From contig NC_066849.1 in NCBI RefSeq assembly GCF_001640805.2, positions 24,612,250 through 24,676,249 on the forward strand: DNA of 64,000 nucleotides, in the 5' to 3' direction. The stretch comes from Lates calcarifer (taxonomy: Eukaryota > Chordata > Actinopteri > Centropomidae). The number at the start of each line of letters is the position of its first letter. Positions within the stretch are counted from its first letter, which is position 1. The translations under genes and the position numbers were made by a program. A model generated the notes under the pieces. That model was not told the origin of the DNA and searched no databases. It saw only the letters and a program-made list of their open reading frames with translations. Shown here one piece after another: positions 48,548 to 60,115 of this stretch.

Positions 48548-49784
48548 ATGTGTAAAGGACTAGCATCGCTGCCTACCTGCTGCTTGGAAAGGTACATGAA
48601 GCTTCATGCAAACACATAGCTGAATGGATTACAGGATATGACAGCACTACTGCTTTATTTTTATGAATCTGTGTGCAGGCATCTGAAAAGCTAAGGGTGG
48701 ATGTCAGTTTTAGATTACGCTACAGTAAATTTAGTCTTTGCATTCAGCATGAACTTGTGCAGCATTTTACAGCAGTGTCAATCAATATGCATCCAAGGTC
48801 TTGTGAATCTAACCTGTTATGTTTTTTCTGACAGAGCCAAGGAGCTGAAAGCAAGGCTGGGAAGCATTTTGCAAAAACCCAACTGGAACCTCTCCTGCTG
48901 CAAAATAGGGAAAAATAAGTAAGCATTATAATGCTATATTTTACTATCAATTCTTTTCACATTTATTGTTACTGTGTACATGATTGAAATTAAGGGTTAA
49001 GTCTAATCACACTTTATCTTTTATCAGGCCAACACTGGAGGAATGCCTTAAGTGGAAGGAGTCCTTTGAACAACTCCTGTCCAGCAAATGTAAGTAAACA
49101 TTAAGATTTTTTTTTTTTTTTTTTGACACATTTGCTCACAAAAAGTGCCTGCAAATGCCAGTAAACATACAGTAGACACATACAATTTTGCAGTTATCTG
49201 CAGCCCCTGCGGGACCTTAATGTACCATAAGTAATCAAATTTCCCCTCTTTCCTCAGATGGACTGTGTGCCTTCACAGCCTTCCTGGTATCTGAGTTCAG
49301 CGAGGAGAACATTGCGTTCTACTTTGCCTGCGAGGATTACAGGAGTACCAAGTCTGTTGCCAAACTACCCACTAAAGCCCAGAAGATCTATGATGAATTC
49401 ATTGGCAGTGATGCTCCCAGGGAGGTAAGAAAATCTCAAAAGAACAATAGATACAAATCTGAATCCTGAGGCTCAAAGAAAATAACACACACACATACAC
49501 AATTTATTTTGCATCAAAAAATGAATCTCCAGACTAATATGGTCTGTCCCTTTGTTTTTTTTTTCTAGATTAACATTGACCACGAAACTCGTGACATCAC
49601 CAAAGCCAACATGTTAGCCCCCTCACCATCTTGCTTCGATCTGGCCCAGCACAAGATTTACATGCTCATGGCCAAAGACTGCTATCCTCGCTTCCTCCGC
49701 TCTCCAACCTACAGGGATCTGGTGTGCCAAGCCAAACCGAGCACCAGGGCCACCAAGCAACCTGGGCAGGAGAAGAAGGACTGA
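48548..49784 (+). CDS. rgs16: RGS4/5/16-type regulator of G-protein signalling (rgs16-like)
   Basis: Coding exons are 48548-48591, 48835-48918, 49028-49089, 49258-49424 and 49569-49784 (TGA 49782-49784). They join in frame to 190 residues; human RGS16 is 202. The N-terminus MCKGLASLPTCCLERAKELK is the RGS4/5/16 amphipathic membrane helix with palmitoylatable cysteines (2, 11, 12); Cys2 is an N-degron in the mammalian relatives. The RGS box (about residues 62-175) should speed GTP hydrolysis by Gi/o and Gq alpha. SEENI and INIDHETRD with its contact Asn are kept. Odd changes: FYFACED where Trp (FW) is usual, and LMAKDCYPRFL where [11 protein letters not shown] is usual. SPTYRDL and INIDHETRD favour RGS16; the N-terminus is equally like RGS4/RGS5, so the symbol rests partly on position after rgs8. 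The tail TRATKQPGQEKKD is basic and unremarkable. The gene is compact, about 1.3 kb. Confidence 0.9.
49106..49124. repeat. poly-T tract in rgs16-like intron 3
   Basis: T-run of about 19, close after the donor at 49090. Confidence 0.8.
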
Positions 49785-50410
49785 AGACGCATCTCTGTGA
49801 GCTGATAAGGGATCGTTAGTAGTCGCCTTAAGGGTTGAGAGGGCAAGAGAAACGCAGCATTGGGTGCTGCATCCTAATGCCAGGTGCTGATGCAGACGCA
49901 GAGAACGTCATGAGAGCAGCGGTGGATTCTGTAGATGCCACCTTTGAAGATGAGGAAGGAAAGAAGAGAGAAGGAAAATGGAGCGAAAGTTGGAGGTTGA
50001 TGCCTTAAAGTGGACTAATGTGTGAATTCAGATGAAGGTTGGACTGCAAAGTCAAGAGACAGAGTAACAGACTGAGTGACAATCAAACAGGAGGGCAGCA
50101 GAAGTGGGAGAAGCACTTTTCTTTGCCATTAGGCAGACTTATGTGGTTGTGATGTGCAATGTCCTTCTGTCAAACTTGTACACTGTTTGTGACTTTATGA
50201 ATTTGTATTTATTTGTATTTATTTGCCTGTAATATATTTGTTGCATTTTTACCAAACAATGATAAAAAACAATGTGCAATTTAATTTATAATATTATAAT
50301 ATTTATATCACTGTTGTCTTTTTTACATACCAGCAAATAAATTATTTGAAAAATAAAGTATGAAAACATGATAAAATATGTCGTCTTTATTGAATAAAAT
50401 CATGGTTTAA
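49785..50410 (+). other. 3' UTR of the rgs16-like gene
   Basis: Runs from the stop to a cluster of AATAAA signals. Its last third is AT-rich, with ATTTATTTG repeated (TTTGTATTTATTTGTATTTA at about 50200), resembling AU-rich instability elements of short-lived mRNAs. Confidence 0.6.
50336..50398 (+). terminator. cluster of three AATAAA poly(A) signals
   Basis: AATAAA occurs at 50336-50341, 50352-50357 and 50393-50398. TGTCGTCTTTATTG after the second could serve as the GU/U-rich downstream element. Confidence 0.65.
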
Positions 50411-53400
50411 AATTTATTTTAATATAAGATGAGCTGCTGAGCAATGCCACATACATGCAACACAGTAACACTAAGACAAACGGCTCTCACAGTCATGACA
50501 TTTTCAGCTTAGACCATGGGTATCTGAAGTATCTCATTTACTCTTGTGACATAGATGACACATTAAATGTAAACATAGGTTTGGGTGACATTTGTATGTA
50601 GCTGTGCAAATACCTAGAGCCTCTATGTTTAATTATTCACGTTACCTGATATAAAAATGACAATGAAATATTTGTTCTGTGTTCTGAGAGGCATTCTGCA
50701 GCCAGTGTTTTGCAGAACTGTTATTCACCAAGGAAACTGTGTCATAAAGAACTCAGACAATCACAGCATCCACCTGCTCAGAGCTTTTGTCCCATATCAT
50801 GTGAATGAGAAAGAGCTTTCTAGCAAACAGGAAGCACAAAGAGATGATGTGACAGCATTAACGTAATAGGAAGTGCAATAAAACTTTATTATTACCGTAG
50901 CAACTGTTTGCAATAGCCATCAACTTCAGGTAATAAATGACAGCAAAGCTGCCACTAGACTAAAACATGAGCACCACTGTCTACAAAGCAGGCATGTGGA
51001 AAACACATAACAGAGGGATAAAACACGACCATCTGAAAGCCTGTAGTGAGGTAATAATGACATCGATTACAGTGATGATGTTGGCTATTTAGTTTGTTCT
51101 AATTAGAATTTTAATTATTGCATTTACGATTGCTTTGGTAAAGTGCATTTCTGCAGCAGGCAGAGTACAGAATGTGGCTGAATGTCTACTTTGTGTATTC
51201 AGATGTCATCAGTGAAGAGTGGAGCCAGTGTCAGGTGGACAACAGCTGTTCCACAGGCCTGATGCATATGAACATCTCATAATGCTGCCTCCCTCTCCAT
51301 AGTAACCCCCTGACACTTTAATCTCGATCTAAGCATAGCAAGGACCATCTGTAATACTGCTGTTCTAAGTTTTACTGCATTGCATGCAACAGGCATTCAT
51401 TCTGTTTTTAAGACTGAAGATTTATTTTACAAAAACTCAGACAAATGATTATTATAAATGTTCACTACTGTTGTTTCAGTGGAACCATGCAAGACAAGTG
51501 GTTCACTCATGGGATTTTCATCCAGTGTGTTGCTGCTTTTTAAAAACTGTGGATGTGTTTTATCCAACAAGGTGTTTAAGGAAAAGATTGTAGTCTGTTT
51601 ATCAAACTGAGATTATGCTCTATAACTTTACGGTGTTTTTGATGACTGGGTGTGGTCATGAAAAAAAATCCCACAGTAGTTTGTCAGTCTGAGATGGACA
51701 CAAACATTTGATGGAGCTGTGGTATTTGGATGATTACCCTCGTACTGCAAACTCCCAACAACCCTCCTGGCAACAGGGAAAGAATTTGGTCATGGTTAAG
51801 AAAAAAAATCTGTTTTAGTAGGAAAAGACTGTAGTCATGTTTTAAAAAACTGCAACATTAACTGCTGATATGATATGATATGATCCACAGTGAGCTCTCT
51901 CACCCAACCACAAGAGGTCACTTTTAAATTTCCTAAATATTTGTGGTCGTAGTAACTGAATTTGAGACATATCAATCTCAGACGTTCCTGCCTACACCCC
52001 AGTTCAGTGGAAGTTAGCTGAACATGACTTACAGCGTTCCAACCATTCAACTGCAACTCCCCTTTTCTAGAAACACTTATACTCAAACCAGTCACAAACC
52101 TCGCTGTGAACAGATTTCACCAGAACTACTTCCTCTGACGAAACAGTTCCAGTGGAACTTGATGAAGAGAAGTGATTTTCTTTGGGTACAACAGAGCATG
52201 AGCCCTCTGCCAGATTCAGGTTGTTTGGCCCCGTCTGTTTAACAGTCCAATTTCAATTAATATTGAAATGTAATTTAAATCCTAACTAGGCAGATATTTT
52301 GAAAATTCACTGCTGTTCTTTCCTCATGCTGTTAAAGCCAAAAGGAGTGCAAAGGAGAATAACACAATTGTACCATTTTAGTTACATTTATGTTCGTAAA
52401 TAGCACTCAGTCTGCTCCAAGCTAACACTCAGCTGAGTGCTCCTCAGGGTAGGATCTTCCAAAAGACACATGTTGTACCAAATCACACAAAACTGAACTT
52501 TGAACCATTTTTCCTTGTGTTTCCAACTTGACAATAGCATTTTTTACATGTTTATCTGATACTAGAAAGTCAGGCTTAAGTGACTCATGTTATTTTTTTC
52601 TTAGTTAATAAAAACAAATATTTTTGAAGATGGTTTCACTGCTCAGAAATGTATAGTGCATGAAATCATCACCACTAAACTTTGTGAACAGGATCTCTGT
52701 ATTTCTGGGCCCACATAGCACATGAGCTGGACTGCCCTGTCAGTGGTGTATGAGTACTCATGAAGTCACACTGACATCTGGTGGTTTTCTTTGTAATAAC
52801 TACGTCTGCCTGTTACTGGAAATGTGGCCAGTCACTCAGACGTCATTGTTTCACCTTCTGGCAACACAAATGCTCAAATGAAATATGAATCCTTTTTAAA
52901 CCAGTGTTTCCAAACCTTGGGTTTGAGATCCAAGATGAAGTAATGAAACACATTCACCTTTATTATTTTGAATGACACAACCCAAGAAAGCAAAATGATT
53001 CCTTGGTTGCTCATAAAGGCTAAGGCCAAAACATGTGGTGAGGAGTCACAAGTTGATTTTAATTCAAGAAACTTTCTTAAGGCAGTTTTTGGCAAAACAA
53101 TCAGGCTTTATTTAATCAGGTTCACTGGTTAAGATGCAGACCACATTCACTTTCAGTGTCATCAGGTCAGAAGCAAAGTAAAGTTTCTACATGGTACCCT
53201 AAAAAGACAATATGCTAGAAATACTGCATCACACAATGAAATAACTGAAATAACAGTTACAGAGAAGCTGTCACAATGACATCAACTGCCTGACTGGCTG
53301 AATGCAGGCTGTGTGTTTCTATCTGAGCACTGGGGGGCAGTGACAGGCTGTGAATAAACCTGATCATGGTCCTTTCTTTTTTCTCACTTCTGACCTTAAA

Positions 53401-55500
53401 GGACATCTCAAACAAGATCACACAAATTACATCTTGAGCAGGGTGAGTAGCATAGATCTAACAATCAACGAGGTCTGGGAGGAAGGTGAGGAGGTGAGGA
53501 TGGAGATTTGGGACTTACTTTGCTTTTTTTTTTTTAAATCAATGATGTATTTTATGGTTATGGTCAGTTACTTTACTGACTACTAATATAATCAATGTTA
53601 GACTTAAATTTAGGGAAGAATTCATTATCATCTTCCCATAAATAAATGATGTTTATGTGTGAAAAGTAGGAATGAATATGAAAAAACACAAACATCTGCC
53701 TCATGTCCTAAATGTCAGTCACAGCCCTTACATTAACAGGACATACAGTGTGTTCATCATATCATCATGGTCTTCACATTTTGCTGCTGAACCCAATGAC
53801 CTTGAGTTTAAAATAGGTGCTGAGAACACACAGTGTTCTGCATGTGTCTTTAAGGATGAGGCGCGACCCCCTTGGTGGTCATTAAGACAAGAGCAGATAT
53901 GGAGTAGATGACCCAATGTGCACATTCCTCTCTGTCTCCCCCAGGACTGGACATGTGCAGTGCATCTCCCCAACACAGACGTACCTTAGACGTGGGGGGG
54001 AGGGGTTTCCTCTCATACAACAGAAACTAATTTTTGTAGTTTTTGTTATGTTATTGTGACATCAAGGAGCAGGATGGGAAGAGAAGAGATGAAATGCATT
54101 AGCAGAGGAGACAGAGGGAGGAGAGGATTCATGATAAACATATTAGACAAGTGGGCGAGAACAGAGGGAGACAGGAGGAGGGAATGCAATGGCAACAGCA
54201 TATTACACTCCAAGCGTGGGAACTCTCCTGGTGTGGGTCCCTAGTGAAAAGGGAAAACTGTGCTATCTAGTGACTCTGAGTTCCTCAGGGTTCACATCCT
54301 CTGTCCGTTCAGGATCACACTCAGGCCTGGAAGAAGAAAAAAGCTTCACATCCTGACTGTTTCATCTTTCATTTTCCTTGTCACAGTATCGTTTAAATTT
54401 AAGTGTTACATTATATGTTGTTCAGTAAGGAGTAACATATTTTTTTAGATACTGAATGACTGAAATATTCTTGCAGCGAAGGTTCTGGAAAGTGTCATGA
54501 CACTGACAGTGGGATGAAGAATCTTGTGTGCATGTTTTACTTCAGTTTTTTTTTTTTTTTACTAGAAACTTAAGCCTGATTAATTGCCAGTTGCATCAGC
54601 AGTGATAGTTTGTAGGTACTTGTACTACCAGTACAATATGTACAAAAGTGTTTACATTTCTGTTACTTCTGTTCTGATTTGTAAGGAAATACTGAAATTC
54701 ACTAGATTTATGACAGGGGTTATAAAATACAACACAGACACAATAACTCAAGATCCAAAGAGGTGAAATCATCCAATATTACACCAAAAAGCCAAATGTG
54801 AATAGAAATTTGTGGAGCAAAACTTTTTTTTTTTTTCTAATTTCCCAACTCCATTAATCATCTCATGACACCCCAGATTTATTGAAATTTTGCTGATACT
54901 TTCATATTTTCACTTAAGTAGGATTCTGAATGCTGAACTTTTAGTTGTAATGGAGAATTTTTGCATTGTTGTATCAGTAATTTCAGTGAAAGTAACTTCT
55001 TCCACCACTGAGTATAAAATAAGTCATGTAACTTGCAAAGTGTACAGCACATTTTGCCCATAACAAGGCAATGCTTTGATCTTAAAAGAGGATAAAGTAA
55101 TTGAAATTATCAACAGTAATGATAGAACAAATATTTAGATAATAATACTAAGTTAGATAGCAGGAGAAATTATTAAAGAGGGAAAACTAAAGAATATACC
55201 TACATTAAAGCACAACTAAAATGTTCTGTCACACACACTTGTTTAAACAGTGTTTAATTTAGCAATCCACTGTATCAACATGAGGTAATTGAGCTTGCTT
55301 TGGATGGAACTGCAGCAGAGTGTTGCTGCATATAAATCCACACTAAGCACATACAGGTTTATATGACTATTTCACATCAAAAATTGTTTTTATATTTTTC
55401 ACCTGAACCAACTTTTACACTTTGTCTAAGCCTTTCCCAGTGTACGTTGTGTTCTGTGAAGGCTCCCCACTTATTTCACAGGGAATTAACTTATCTTTTT
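50411..55500. other. intergenic, no gene seen
   Basis: Short spurious ORFs only. Contains a T-run near 54548-54560 and a CTCF-like motif at 53327-53340, listed separately. Confidence 0.5.
53327..53340 (+). promoter_or_regulatory. CTCF-like motif
   Basis: GCACTGGGGGGCAG differs at few positions from the core CCACTAGGGGGCAG. Single motif match, so weak evidence. Confidence 0.25.
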
Positions 55501-55505
55501 TTTTC

Positions 55506-55506
<1 letters not shown>

Positions 55507-55541
<35 letters not shown>

Positions 55542-55554
55542 GTGTGTGTGTGTG
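55507..55554. repeat. (TG)n microsatellite, one interruption
   Basis: TG array with a single GC step near 55537. It generates long Cys/Val or Thr/His ORF artefacts. Confidence 0.95.
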
Positions 55555-56780
55555 TTTTCGGTCATCACTCAACTCTTCTAAGATCTCGAACGCACATCTG
55601 CCAGATCTAATCACATGTGTTTTACCAGAATGCCTATGTTGACATATTTCTGTTGTAGACGCTTCAATAATTAAGACCAGATGTTTGCACAATAACAAAG
55701 CCTGCCTTGCAAGACATCTCTTGATTCAAAGTTGTTCAAAAAGCTTGTTCATTCGCTCACATTGAACTGTGAGCTGCTCATACATTTTTAGAATTCACTA
55801 CTCTGTCTCATTCCTTTGTTCTCTCTAGCTCAAAAGCCAATTATTATAATTAAAATTTGAGGTCGGACAGTTACGGCTTTCATGTGAGTTTTCATTAGAC
55901 TTTGAGTTCAAATGAGGCCAAAATGTTAATGAAATGAATGTATTTATCTTTTGTGAGTCCCCTCCAAAAAATGCTAAGTTATGTAATGTGGCAGAGGTCA
56001 ACTGTCTGGAAAGTCATGACAGCATCTAACACAATCTGCATCAGCAAAGAGGAACAGTGACTGAAGCTCACTGATGAGGACAGACCAACAGAGTAGCTGT
56101 TAAACAGCTAAACTGCAGCTTAAACCAACAAGTCGTTGTCTTTTACTTTTTATGTTCTTACTTTTAACTTCAACCTGCCCTTTACTGCAAATATAAACTG
56201 GCCATCTGGCTGTATCTGGCAGATTTCTATCACAATTATATCCTCTTCTGTTGAGGATTTATCACATTTGACAGGTTGTAGCTTGCCAATGTCAGTGTCA
56301 TCACTTCTGTATATTATATATTTGTCCACATTAGCTGGTCAGTCTGTCACTTTCTAACAATATGCAATGACAACAAGGTGAAACAACATCACAGAAAGTC
56401 ACAGACTGCTGCTATAAATATAAACTGGTAAATACATATGCTAAAGTATGTGGGTACCACTTTCCCCATATTATTGTGTACTTTTGGTCTGAGGCCATTT
56501 TCTGTGTTCTCTGTTCGGATTAAGCCTTACTTCCACTCTTGGGAAGTCTTAATGCTATAGCAAGAGTGATCTTCCAACTATCCATAGGAATTACATCCAT
56601 ATTGGACTATTCCACTGGCATGCCCTTTATTTATCGAGGCAAAAGGGTGTGGTGTCAAAGCTAGTTTGGTGGACGGACATGTAGCACATTTGGATTTCAT
56701 GAATGAAACCAGAGTTCATGTTTCGTCCCGGAACAGCAATAAACACTGGCCTTTCATAACCAACATTAGCCTTTTTTAAC
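55555..56780. other. intergenic, no gene seen
   Basis: AT-rich, no structure recognised. Confidence 0.5.
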
Positions 56781-56784
56781 CAAC

Positions 56785-56965
56785 ATGTCCACTGAGATTC
56801 TCAGTCATCCAGGTCATGTTTATCCAAGAAGGGTTGAAACAAGGGCAACTGGACTCTCATCCAAAAGGCTTTTTCATTTTAACTTTCATACTCCTGTACC
56901 ATTGTGAAGGTGTTCATCCGTAAGATTGGCGGAGATTCTTAATTATCCAGGAGTCAAGACTGGAG
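56785..56965 (+). repeat. dispersed retroelement-tail-like repeat, two partial copies
   Basis: The first part reads TCCACTGAGATTCTCAGTCA, TCCAGGTCATGTTTATCCAA, GAAGGGTTGAAACAAGGGCA, ACTGGACTC. A second partial match GGCGGAGATTCTTAATTATC, CAGGAGTCAAGACTGGA follows at 56929-56962. I recall the complement of this text (GACCTGGATGACTGAGAATC) at the 3' ends of fish retroelements; the class is uncertain. Confidence 0.45.
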
Positions 56966-57044
56966 CCATGACTCCAGGTTTTCCCTATGTCTCTGTATTT
57001 TCCTTCTTGTCTTCCCTTGTGTCTCCTCCTCCCTTGTTTGTCTT

Positions 57045-57047
<3 letters not shown>

Positions 57048-57087
<40 letters not shown>
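57048..57087. repeat. (TG)n microsatellite
   Basis: Twenty or so pure TG units. Confidence 0.95.
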
Positions 57088-57088
<1 letters not shown>

Positions 57089-57420
57089 GGGGGCGTGGCC
57101 TGGCTCACCAGCACCTGGCTCATCAGCACACCTGCAAATCATCACCCAATCTTGGTATAAGAAGAAGCCAAGCCCTCTTACCACTCTTTGCCAGACTCTT
57201 TGCTGGTGAAAATCTTGTGTGTCTGTGCCATTATCCTGGTATCTCCATACTTACTGCTTTACCCATTTCACAAGCTGGAATCCACTCACCTGCAACCCTC
57301 CATCCATTCATCTGCCAGAGCCCTGCTTTCATTGCTCCTCATTGTCCGCTCTCATCTCCTTCTTCCTTTACAATTAAAACTTTTACCTGAACTCATAAAT
57401 CGACCGTAGAACATGAAGCT
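57088..57420 (+). mobile_element. possible solo LTR
   Basis: Reads GGGGGCGTGGCCTGGC, CACCTGCAAATCATCACCCA, a TATA-like GGTATAAGAAG at about 57153, CCAGACTCTTTGCTGGTGAA, and later CAATTAAAACTTTTACCTGA. The order (GC-rich U3, TATA, then poly(A)-like signal) recalls fish Gypsy-like LTRs. The left edge is obscured by the TG array; no target duplication was found. Confidence 0.4.
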
Positions 57421-57477
57421 TGTCAGCTATGTCTTCTGACAATAGTCACTTGAAACATTTTGTATTTGGCCCTCTCC

Positions 57478-57745
57478 TATTTCAACATGATAATGTTCCT
57501 GTACGCAAAGCCAGGCCCATAAAGAAATATAGTCTCCTCAGTTTGGTATGGAAAACCTGACTGGACTGCAAGGAGGCTCTGTCCTCAATTCCATCCAGCA
57601 CCTTTGTGTTGAACTGAAACACTGACTGTCAACCAGGTCTCACCACCCAACGTTAATGTAGACTGGTTCCAGAGTTCTGTGGAAAACCTTTCCAAGAAAA
57701 GTGGGGGCTGTTCCTGCAGCATTTTAATGCCCATGATTTTGGATG
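57478..57745 (+). mobile_element. Tc1-like transposase relic
   Basis: The + strand DNA reads through degraded text corresponding to FQHDNVPV (the FQ.DN block with a catalytic Asp), then PSSTFVLN where PIEHLW..ELEH is expected, and GKPFQEKWG..AVPAA near the C-terminus. Words TTTCAACATGATAATGTTCC, AACACTGACTGTCAACCAGG and TCTCACCACCCAACG match a fish Tc1-like consensus that I recall. Several frame breaks; non-functional. It is a different subfamily from the relic at 44735-45045. Confidence 0.65.
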
Positions 57746-59965
57746 AACAATCACAACTGGGTGTAACACTGAAAGAACACTTCAGGAACGGAAACTATAT
57801 TGGTAATGTTGCAAAAAAACTTGTTGTGTTTCAGGGCACTTTGACAATTGTCACTGGAAACTTTGCTCCTTAGTCAGACAAACATCCCCTTTTGACTGCA
57901 TCACTGTTTGAGTTCCCATCTTAGATTCCATTAGCAGGACATACAGCAACATACACAGCCAAGGCCTACATCAGGCAACTCAGAGAGCTGAGACAGCCAG
58001 ACCAAACCTCCTCTTGAAGTGCTCTTCAGTGCATTAACCCCTCCTCAGAGTGAACATGACAAACATAATGTACGTGAGCACCATAGGCAACAGGCTGTTA
58101 AGGCTTCCCACCATGTGATTAAACACTCCTCTGTTCACTGGCTGCACGTAGAGCAACACCAGCCAAGCAGTCACCTCAAACTGTTGCTATTTTCCATATC
58201 CTGGCTTGGTTTCACTGTCATGTTTTGTTTGGCTTGTTGTTGTATTGCCAATTTTAAGGCTATTTGGTCTGATTTGTGTCCGTATCTCTGAAAACCAAAC
58301 ACACTTACACCACAGGTCTCAACTAAATGGCTTGTGATAATCACTGTTGTTCTTAAGTTGGGGTTTATCTGATCTGATAAAGATGTGGAAGTCTCTTAAC
58401 TGTCAAAATACACAGGCATAACTTGGGTGGACACAGTGTTTCTCATGCATTTTTGTCCTGCTCGTGTATTTTCATATGTTGTTGTAATTCTTAAACAAAA
58501 AACCTTAGCTGCCATTGAAACTATGAGCAACAGCTGGAATGAAATCCAAACCATAAATTTAGGAAAGCACGCATTGTACAGCAAAAGAAGTATAGGGGTT
58601 GGTTTCTATTCATTTAGCTGGGGTAATCCATGTTACATAAAAAGCAGCCCTGCAATAGATCCATTGTTAGCATTTTGCACTGACCTTTCCAATGGAAAAT
58701 CCATTTTCTCTCTGAACGAAGAATGCAATTTATTTCTCTAAGGTAAGAATGATAACCAATACATCATTGTTTATGCTTGGATTTTGGGATTTTTTTTCCC
58801 CCCTCAGTGCTCAGGCCATGATTCCGTAACAGACAAATCCATCGTAATTCAAGAGAAAACAGTCTTTGTAGCTCTTCTCTGCCCCCTGTAAGCACCAGGT
58901 TCACCGGAAAAGCCTTTGCAAATAAACAACTTAACGAAAACAATTAATGGTGTTGTGGGAAAAGCGATTTAATTTCCTCTCGCAGGCTCTTGGACTGAGC
59001 ACTGAGAAACTGAACACCTCCTTAATCACCCTGCCTCATGCCTGAGGTTGAGCATGGCGGCTTTAGCCAGAGAGAATGTGTGTTTGTAGCAGAACCTAAA
59101 TTTGCTCCCAATTTAGATTCACTTTGGCACCAATGAAGTGAAAGGGTGATAATGTTAAAAAAAATTAACTTAACATGAATGTGTTATGGATTTAATCCAG
59201 TCTGTTGGTGATAACCTCTGTGACCTCCTTCCCTCCCTCCCTGTTATCATACAGGCATGTTTAAGCACTGAGCACAGTTGAGCACCATAATTATCTCAGC
59301 GTATGGGATCGTTATGTCATATCCTTTGCATGGGGGAATTAACTGAAGCTCTCAAGCATACATTCTGAGAATGAGAGGTCTTCACAGGATGGACATAATA
59401 TCAACAAATACCTATTCATTTTCCAGATCAACGTATTTGAATGCATCTTATCAAAATGTTAATGTTATTCTGCCCACCCTGGAGCTAAAATAAACTAAAA
59501 TAAAATAAATGTAAACCTTATCAATGCCACTGCAACAGTCTGTAAAACATAAATATTAAGTTAATGAACTGAAGTAGTTTTCAGACATCCATCTAACCAT
59601 TCCCTATACCTACTTTTACCTTTAATGGTCTTGGGTGACTGGATATTGTCCACTACATTAGGAAAGATGCGGGGCAAAGCTGAGTCCAATCCAGCACTGA
59701 CTGAAAAACACAGAAATCCTTTTTATTTACTCAACTGTAGTAGATGCTTATGTTTTGGTCTTATTCTTCTTTATCTAAGATCTTTCATGTTAAAAGATTT
59801 TGGATTTTCTACTTGAAAAGCCAGAGTAGCTTCCTCTAAAACAAGATACTTTTGAAAGACTGAGAATGAGCAATATTTTCCATGTTAACATTTTGCTTTC
59901 TGCTGTTGCATGCATGCTATTTCACAAACTCAGAAACACGGCAGCCCATAACTTCCTAGTTAATT
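57746..59965. other. intergenic, no gene seen
   Basis: A reverse CTCF-like CTGCCCCCTGTAAG lies at 58879-58892. Otherwise ordinary AT-rich DNA. Confidence 0.45.
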
Positions 59966-59969
59966 TGTC

Positions 59970-60115
59970 AGTTTATTTTTTATTGCCCAATATCACAAAT
60001 TTGCCTCAGAAGGCTTTACAATCTACCCTTAGAATCTTGGATCAGATAAGGAAAATCTCCCCAATAAAACCTTTTTATAGAAAAAAAAATTGGAAGAAGC
60101 CTGGGAAGAACAATG
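59970..60115 (+). repeat. dispersed fish repeat (GCCCAATATCACAAATTTGC type)
   Basis: Ordered words TATTGCCCAATATCACAAAT, TTGCCTCAGAAGGCTTTACA, CTTAGAATCTTGGATCAGAT, AAGGAAAATCTCCCCAATAA, then TTGGAAGAAGCC and GGGAAGA. I recall this as a common fish interspersed repeat. It is the reason for the apparent 84-codon ORF here. Confidence 0.7.

Noticed and set aside
55486..55698. ORFs rich in His-Thr or Cys-Val around 55.5 kb and 57.0 kb
   Set aside because: They are translations of (TG)n/(CA)n microsatellites, not proteins.
56926..57390. 154-codon ORF, the longest in the window
   Set aside because: It spans a TG microsatellite and a possible LTR; composition is Cys/Val then Ser/Pro without any domain.
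57679..57873. 64-codon ORF starting MENLSKKSGG
   Set aside because: Its first half lies in a degraded Tc1-like element, in a frame that is not the transposase frame.
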